Origin: Clostridium sp.
GTDB taxonomy: Bacteria > Bacillota > Clostridia > TANB77 > CAG-508
Assembly (NCBI GenBank): GCA_018371855.1
Contig: JAHAKD010000002.1
Location: 186,001-250,000 of the forward strand
DNA length: 64,000 bases
Reading direction: 5' to 3'
In this document: positions 59,591 through 64,000 of the stretch, in pieces
Numbering within the stretch: the first letter of the stretch is position 1
Layout of the letters: each line of letters starts with the position of its first letter
Notes under the pieces: generated by a model
Databases searched by the model: none
What the model saw: only the letters and a program-made list of their open reading frames with translations
Told to the model about the DNA's origin: nothing
Translations under genes and position numbers: made by a program

Positions 59591-60883
59591 ATGAAAAAAA
59601 GGAAAGTATATAAAAATAAAGGATATACTCATTTTGACACAAGAAAACCAGAGTATTGGAAATATATAAATAATATAAAAAATCCGAAGTGGATAGAAAG
59701 GCATGCCTTTTATCCATTTATTTATTATAAAGAAGGAAAAAATAAGTTTAATGGTGAAGAGATAATACCAAAATCAAGAGATATAAGATATTCTTCTCAT
59801 ATTGATAGATACATTTATGAGTATTATAATGATATATTATCAAAAAAATACAATAGATATGCAAAGCAATTAGGAATAAACCAAGCAGCTATTGCTTATA
59901 GAACAAATTTAAATAAGAATAACATACATTTTTCAAGTGATGTTTTTAAATTTTTAAATAAGCAAGAAAATGCATTTATTATAGTATCAGACTTTACTAA
60001 TTTTTTTGATAGTTTAAATCATCAGTATTTAAAGGATAGATTAAAAGAAATTCTAAAAGTTGATACATTACCAAATGATTATTATAAAGTATTTAGAAGT
60101 ATAACTAAATATTCTTATATTGAGTATAATGATATATTAAATGAATTGAATTTAAAGCATAAAGAACTAACCAAATTACATAAAGAAAGGTTATTTGAGA
60201 TAGAGCAGTTTAGAAAATTCAAAAAAGGAAAAGTTCATGTTAATAAAGAAGAATATGGAATGGTTCAAGGTTCAGCCATTAGTTCAGTAATGTCGAATAT
60301 ATATATGATAAAATTTGATAAATTAGTAAATGACATAGTAACATCAAATAACGGAATTTATAGAAGGTATTCAGATGATATTATTATAATAATACCTAAT
60401 ATAGCTAAAGCAAAAGAATTATATAATAAGATTATGAGTATAAAGGAACAAATACCTAATTTAATAATGAGTCCAGAAAAGACAAGTTGTTTTATAAAAA
60501 GTAAAGATAGTATTACTAGTATAGATATTGTAAAAAATAAAGTTTTAAAAGAAAATACCATTATTAATTACCTTGGATTTTCTTATGATGGAAAGTTTGT
60601 AAAAATAAGAGAGAAAACAGTTGCAAAGTATTATAGAAAAATGTATGCAAGAATAAAAACAATAAACAAATGGACTGTAAAAACAGGTAGGAACATAGGC
60701 AGAAAAAAGTTATATAAACAATATTCTTATTTAGGAAAGAAAACAAAAGATGTTAAGAAAGGTAATTTTCTAACTTATGCAGATAGGGCACAGAAGGAAT
60801 ATGGAGAATTAGGAAAAATAAATGAGCAAGTAAAAAATAGTTGGAATAAAATGAGTAAAAGATTAATAAAAGTAAAAAAGTAG
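59591..60883 (+). CDS. drt2: DRT2-type (UG2) antiviral reverse transcriptase
   Basis: A 430-residue reverse transcriptase. The N-terminus has GYTHFDTRK and HAFYPFI, then RDIRYSSHIDRYIYEYY and AYRTNLNKNNIHFSSDVF. RT motifs follow: VSDFTNFFDSLNH (Asp 134), EYGMVQGSAISSVMSNIYM (226-232), catalytic RRYSDDIIII (YSDD 260-263) and NYLGFSYDGKFVKIREKT. This order and the GY.HFD start agree with my knowledge of DRT2 RTs; no retron or group II intron domains are visible. DRT2 reverse-transcribes an upstream ncRNA into tandem cDNA that encodes a protein on infection. AAGGAG precedes the ATG, and the gene has its own promoter-to-terminator unit. Confidence 0.85.
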   Translation: MKKRKVYKNKGYTHFDTRKPEYWKYINNIKNPKWIERHAFYPFIYYKEGKNKFNGEEIIPKSRDIRYSSHIDRYIYEYYNDILSKKYNRYAKQLGINQAAIAYRTNLNKNNIHFSSDVFKFLNKQENAFIIVSDFTNFFDSLNHQYLKDRLKEILKVDTLPNDYYKVFRSITKYSYIEYNDILNELNLKHKELTKLHKERLFEIEQFRKFKKGKVHVNKEEYGMVQGSAISSVMSNIYMIKFDKLVNDIVTSNNGIYRRYSDDIIIIIPNIAKAKELYNKIMSIKEQIPNLIMSPEKTSCFIKSKDSITSIDIVKNKVLKENTIINYLGFSYDGKFVKIREKTVAKYYRKMYARIKTINKWTVKTGRNIGRKKLYKQYSYLGKKTKDVKKGNFLTYADRAQKEYGELGKINEQVKNSWNKMSKRLIKVKK

Positions 60884-60908
60884 GAGTAGAAATACTTCTA
60901 TTTTTTTG
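60882..60908 (+). terminator. Terminator of DRT2 unit
   Basis: 7-bp stem (60882-60888 with 60893-60899, one wobble) followed by seven T; overlaps the RT stop codon. Confidence 0.75.
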
Positions 60909-60997
60909 ACTAAAATTATACCAATCTATTGTACATTTTTAAATAAAATGATATATAATATATAAGCTTATAGTTTATATAAGAAAGGAAAGAAAAA

Positions 60998-61300
60998 TTG
61001 AGCACATTTAGTGATTTTTTAAAGAAAGAAATATCAAAAAATAATTATAGTCAAAATAAATTTGCAAAAGAAATAGGCATATCATCATATTATTTGGGAC
61101 AATTAATAAAAGGTGAAAAGAGACCACCTAGTAGAGAAATACAAAACAAAATTGTTGTAGCATTAAATTTCGCTGAAAACAAGAAAAATGAATTTTATGA
61201 TCTGATTGCAAAAGAAAAGAATGATATACCAAGTGACATTTATGATGAAATAAAAGATTCAAATAACTGGAATGAAATTAGAAAAAAGATAAAGGAGTAA
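60998..61300 (+). CDS. XRE-family helix-turn-helix regulator
   Basis: A 100-residue regulator with a TTG start set by AAAGGA 8 nt upstream. The helix-turn-helix is NKFAKEIGISSYYLGQLIKG followed by EKRPPSREIQNKIVVAL. The acidic C-terminus may be a dimerisation region. It is the first of three genes ending in a restriction subunit, so it probably controls them. Confidence 0.75.
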   Translation: MSTFSDFLKKEISKNNYSQNKFAKEIGISSYYLGQLIKGEKRPPSREIQNKIVVALNFAENKKNEFYDLIAKEKNDIPSDIYDEIKDSNNWNEIRKKIKE

Positions 61301-61304
61301 TGAT

Positions 61305-61973
61305 ATGGAAAAGAAAAATAAAAAAGGTGTTATATATATTTTTACTAATCCATCATTTCCACAATATGTGAAGATAGGATATGCAAATGATGTTAATGAA
61401 AGATTAGATATATTAAATAGTTCTACAGCTCTTCCATTTGCATTTAGAGTTTATGCAACATATGAAGTGGAGCATGAATTAGAAGATAAAAAAGTACATA
61501 AAATTATTGACACTATAAATCCAGAGTTAAGAAGTGTTGAAAATATAAATGGGAAAATAAGAAAAAGAGAATTTTTTCAAATGTCAAAAGAACAGGCATA
61601 TACACTTTTGGAATGTATAGCTGAAATATCTGGAACAAAAGATAAATTGCATTTAATTAAAGCAACTGAAAATGATATTAGAGAAGAACAGGAAGCTAAT
61701 GAAATTAGGGAGATGGAATTAAATAGACATCATTTTAAAGATATTGAATTTTATTCAAGTTTAACAAATAAATATTACTATACAAAAACAAGCAGTCAAG
61801 GAACATTAAGTATATTTGAAAAGGAAACTAATGCTGAAGTTCCTAATAATAGTAATCCATCTAAAAAGCAAATAGTATTACAAGCGTTAAGGGATCTAGA
61901 AGAAGATGTAAATGAAGGATTAACTCTATATCAATTAGAACATAGATTAGAAAAGAAAATATGTAACAGATAG
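61305..61973 (+). CDS. T5orf172-type GIY-YIG nuclease-domain protein
   Basis: A 222-residue protein whose N-terminal half is a T5orf172/Mug113 GIY-YIG domain: GVIYIFTNPSFPQYVKIGYA, then ERLDILNSSTALPFAFRVYA, and the closing RSVENINGKIRKREFFQMS. The second half is of unknown fold. It follows the XRE gene and is 12 nt before HsdR. Such domains often accompany restriction genes; whether this one cuts DNA is not shown. Confidence 0.7.
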   Translation: MEKKNKKGVIYIFTNPSFPQYVKIGYANDVNERLDILNSSTALPFAFRVYATYEVEHELEDKKVHKIIDTINPELRSVENINGKIRKREFFQMSKEQAYTLLECIAEISGTKDKLHLIKATENDIREEQEANEIREMELNRHHFKDIEFYSSLTNKYYYTKTSSQGTLSIFEKETNAEVPNNSNPSKKQIVLQALRDLEEDVNEGLTLYQLEHRLEKKICNR

Positions 61974-61985
61974 GAGCGTATAAAA

Positions 61986-64000
61986 ATGTTGAAATTTAAT
62001 GAGGATACAAGAGTAAAAATACCAGCTACAATTCAATTTTTGAGAATAGGATATAATTATCAATCATTAAAGGATGATAAACTAGATATAGATTTTAATA
62101 CTAAAATATTTATAAATAGATTTAAACCCGCAATTGAAAAGATTAATAATAAAAAATTATCATATGATGAAATAAAACAATCATTAGATGAAATAAATAA
62201 TTTAATAAAAAATAATGATTTAGGAAAAGAATTTTATTATAGGCTAATAAATCCTCAAGATAAACTAAAACTTATTGATTTTGAAAATATTGAAAACAAT
62301 GACTTTGCAATTGTAGATGAACTCCCATTTAGTATTACTCCAGATTCAGATATAGGGTCTTTCAGACCAGATATTAATATATTAATAAATGGTATGCCTT
62401 TGGCATTTTTTGAAGTAAAAAAACCGAATAATGAGGGAGGAATACAAAAAGAATTTGTTAGAATGATTAATGATAGATTAAAAAATACAGAATTTAAAAA
62501 ATATTTTAATCTTATACAAATGGTTTCTTTCTCCAATAACATGGAATATGAAGAGTCGGATGAAGCAGAAGATGTAAGGGCTGGATCGTTTTATACTACA
62601 CCAAATGGAAATAATACAAGTTTTTCATTCTTCAGAGAAGATGATGAACTATACCATATAAACTATAAATATAAAGAAATAAAAGAAGAAGAAGCAAAAG
62701 AAATTACAAAAGATTTAGGTTATGACAAGAGAGTAGTTGATACAGAAGAATTTAAAGAAAATATGAAAATTACAACTCCTTGCAATAAATTTATTACATC
62801 AGTATTTGATAAAGAAAGGTTTTTATATTTTTTATATTATGGAATACTATACGTAAATGAAAAAATACCTCAAAAACATATAATGAGATATCCACAATTT
62901 TTTGCAACAAGAAAAATTATTGAAAGACTCGAGAATGGTGGAAAAGGAGGAATAATCTGGCATACTCAAGGAAGTGGAAAAACAGCCTTAGCAGCATATA
63001 GTAACAGAGTTATAAAAGATTATTATGCAAAAAAGAACATTGTTGCTAGATTTTTCTTTGTAGTTGATAGAATAGATTTATTAAGACAAGCTAGTACTGA
63101 ATTTGAAAACAGAGGATTTAGTGTTATAAATTGTAACAACAAGTCTGAATTTTCTGATGAATTAAATAAATCACTTTCAACTAAGAACTTAAATGACTCA
63201 ATAGGAGAATATTGTGTAGTAAATATTCAAAAATTTGAAGGTGAAATGCCAAACGCAAAAAATGATTATAATGCTAATGTTCAAAGAATCTTCTTTGTAG
63301 ATGAGGCACATAGAAGTTATTCAACTAATGGAGAATTTTTTAAGAATTTAATGGTTTGTGACAATAATGGCGTATATATTGCTTTGACAGGAACACCTTT
63401 GCTTTCAAAGAAAGAACGTTCTAATTTGAAATTTGGAGATTATATTCATAAATACTTTTATGATAAGTCTATTGCTGATGGGTACACATTAAGAATAAAA
63501 AAAGAGGATATTGATACAGTTGCAAAAAAAGAAATAAAGCAAAATCTTGATATAGAAGATAATAAATTAGAAAATAAAGATGTATATGAATCTGATGCTT
63601 ATGTTTTAGCACTAGGAAAATTTATAGAAAGAGACTTTAAAAACTTTAGATTTCAAAATACAGATAGTACAATAGGTGGAATGATAGTTTGTAGAACCAA
63701 TAATCAGGCTAGAAAAGTACATAAATGGTTTGAAGAAAATTCAGAACTAAAAACGGGGTTAGTTATTACTGATACTACAGATCCTGCACAAAATAAGATT
63801 AACAAAGAAAATCAATTAAATTTTAGAAATGACAATTTTCCAGATTTATTAGTTGTTAATTTAATGTTAACAACTGGGTACGATGTAAAAAGATTAAAGA
63901 AAATGTATTTATTAAGAGGACCTCATGCTCAAAGTCTCTTACAAACAATTTCAAGAGTAAATAGACCTTATAAATCACCAAATGGAAAGATTTATAGATA
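61986..64000 (+). CDS. hsdR: Type I restriction endonuclease subunit R (3' partial)
   Basis: 671 codons are open from ATG 61986 to the window edge. The N-terminal nuclease domain carries SFRPDINILINGMPLAFFEV with the D...ExK set; the motor has Walker A WHTQGSGKTALAAY, motif II DEAHRSY, motif III ALTGTPLL and motif VI QTISRVNRP. These mark an HsdR translocase that cuts unmodified DNA. AGGAG lies upstream. The hsdM and hsdS genes are not in view and should lie to the right, unless this is a solitary R-like protein. Confidence 0.85.
   Translation, partial: MLKFNEDTRVKIPATIQFLRIGYNYQSLKDDKLDIDFNTKIFINRFKPAIEKINNKKLSYDEIKQSLDEINNLIKNNDLGKEFYYRLINPQDKLKLIDFENIENNDFAIVDELPFSITPDSDIGSFRPDINILINGMPLAFFEVKKPNNEGGIQKEFVRMINDRLKNTEFKKYFNLIQMVSFSNNMEYEESDEAEDVRAGSFYTTPNGNNTSFSFFREDDELYHINYKYKEIKEEEAKEITKDLGYDKRVVDTEEFKENMKITTPCNKFITSVFDKERFLYFLYYGILYVNEKIPQKHIMRYPQFFATRKIIERLENGGKGGIIWHTQGSGKTALAAYSNRVIKDYYAKKNIVARFFFVVDRIDLLRQASTEFENRGFSVINCNNKSEFSDELNKSLSTKNLNDSIGEYCVVNIQKFEGEMPNAKNDYNANVQRIFFVDEAHRSYSTNGEFFKNLMVCDNNGVYIALTGTPLLSKKERSNLKFGDYIHKYFYDKSIADGYTLRIKKEDIDTVAKKEIKQNLDIEDNKLENKDVYESDAYVLALGKFIERDFKNFRFQNTDSTIGGMIVCRTNNQARKVHKWFEENSELKTGLVITDTTDPAQNKINKENQLNFRNDNFPDLLVVNLMLTTGYDVKRLKKMYLLRGPHAQSLLQTISRVNRPYKSPNGKIYR

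Noticed and set aside
59291..60883. Retron or group II intron for the reverse transcriptase locus
   Set aside because: The RT has no maturase/X domain or retron msr-msd pattern (no paired a1/a2 ends with a branching G seen), and the N-terminal GY.HFD and NNIHFSSDVF features agree with DRT2.

Overview
The window is AT-rich DNA with AGA/ATA-rich codon use, strong AGGAGG-type ribosome sites and a fatty-acid operon in the order usual for Clostridia. It most likely comes from a low-GC Bacillota of the class Clostridia, probably an uncultured host-associated lineage. It holds three blocks: the right part of a siphovirus-type prophage (1 to about 27.2 kb), a chromosomal stretch (27.3-49.3 kb), and the left part of an integrative mobilizable element that runs off the right edge (49.37-64 kb).

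Prophage. It begins inside a DUF927 replication gene, followed by an array of about twelve GTTACACC motifs, a resolvase-like nuclease, a DEAD-type helicase and many small early proteins. One of these matches the Acb2/Tad1 hairpin family (nucleotide-sponge anti-CBASS/anti-Thoeris). A RinA/ArpU-like late regulator precedes a terminator and a promoter. Packaging and head genes follow: TerS, a frameshifted TerL, portal, a DUF2829 (Tad2-like) protein, a minor capsid protein with a C-terminal toxin-like domain and a small overlapping downstream gene, scaffold, and a major capsid protein with a probable -1 frameshift into an Ig-like domain. Tail genes follow, interrupted by an Ltp-type superinfection-exclusion gene with its own promoter just before the tape measure. 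Two small membrane proteins and a GH25-LysM endolysin end the prophage.

Chromosomal block. fabH-fabD-fabG-fabF-accB-fabZ-accC form one operon, with a GC-rich palindrome between the -35 and -10 of its likely promoter. acpP, enoyl reductase and accDA are absent. Next come housekeeping and accessory enzymes: FAD-dependent oxidoreductase, Nudix, NDK-like, MazG-like, WYL regulator, HAD, HAM1, GNAT, APH, radical SAM and GIY-YIG. Two genes are visibly broken: a GNAT-HD fusion (frameshift) and an SF1 helicase (internal deletion). A 35-bp palindromic repeat with the core GGGACGTTCCTTTTTTCCC recurs between genes here and nowhere else in the window.

Mobilizable element. It starts at a 45-nt 3' fragment of an initiator tRNA-fMet gene (attachment site). 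It carries a tyrosine integrase, excisionase, replisome organizer, DnaC-like loader, ParB-like protein, a candidate oriT and a relaxase. Its cargo looks defensive: an AAA-ATPase/subtilase gene pair, a DRT2-type reverse transcriptase, and an XRE/T5orf172/HsdR cluster. The 379-nt region upstream of the reverse transcriptase is the most striking sequence in the window. It has a perfect-spacing promoter and a series of hairpins. The strand antisense to the predicted ncRNA has one 69-codon stop-free frame. On that strand a TTGACA lies near the downstream end and a TGGTATAAT near the upstream end. Joining copies head-to-tail with a 17-bp spacer gives repeats of 153 or 117 nt, both multiples of three. 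This is the layout expected for a rolling-circle, cDNA-encoded neo-type gene.
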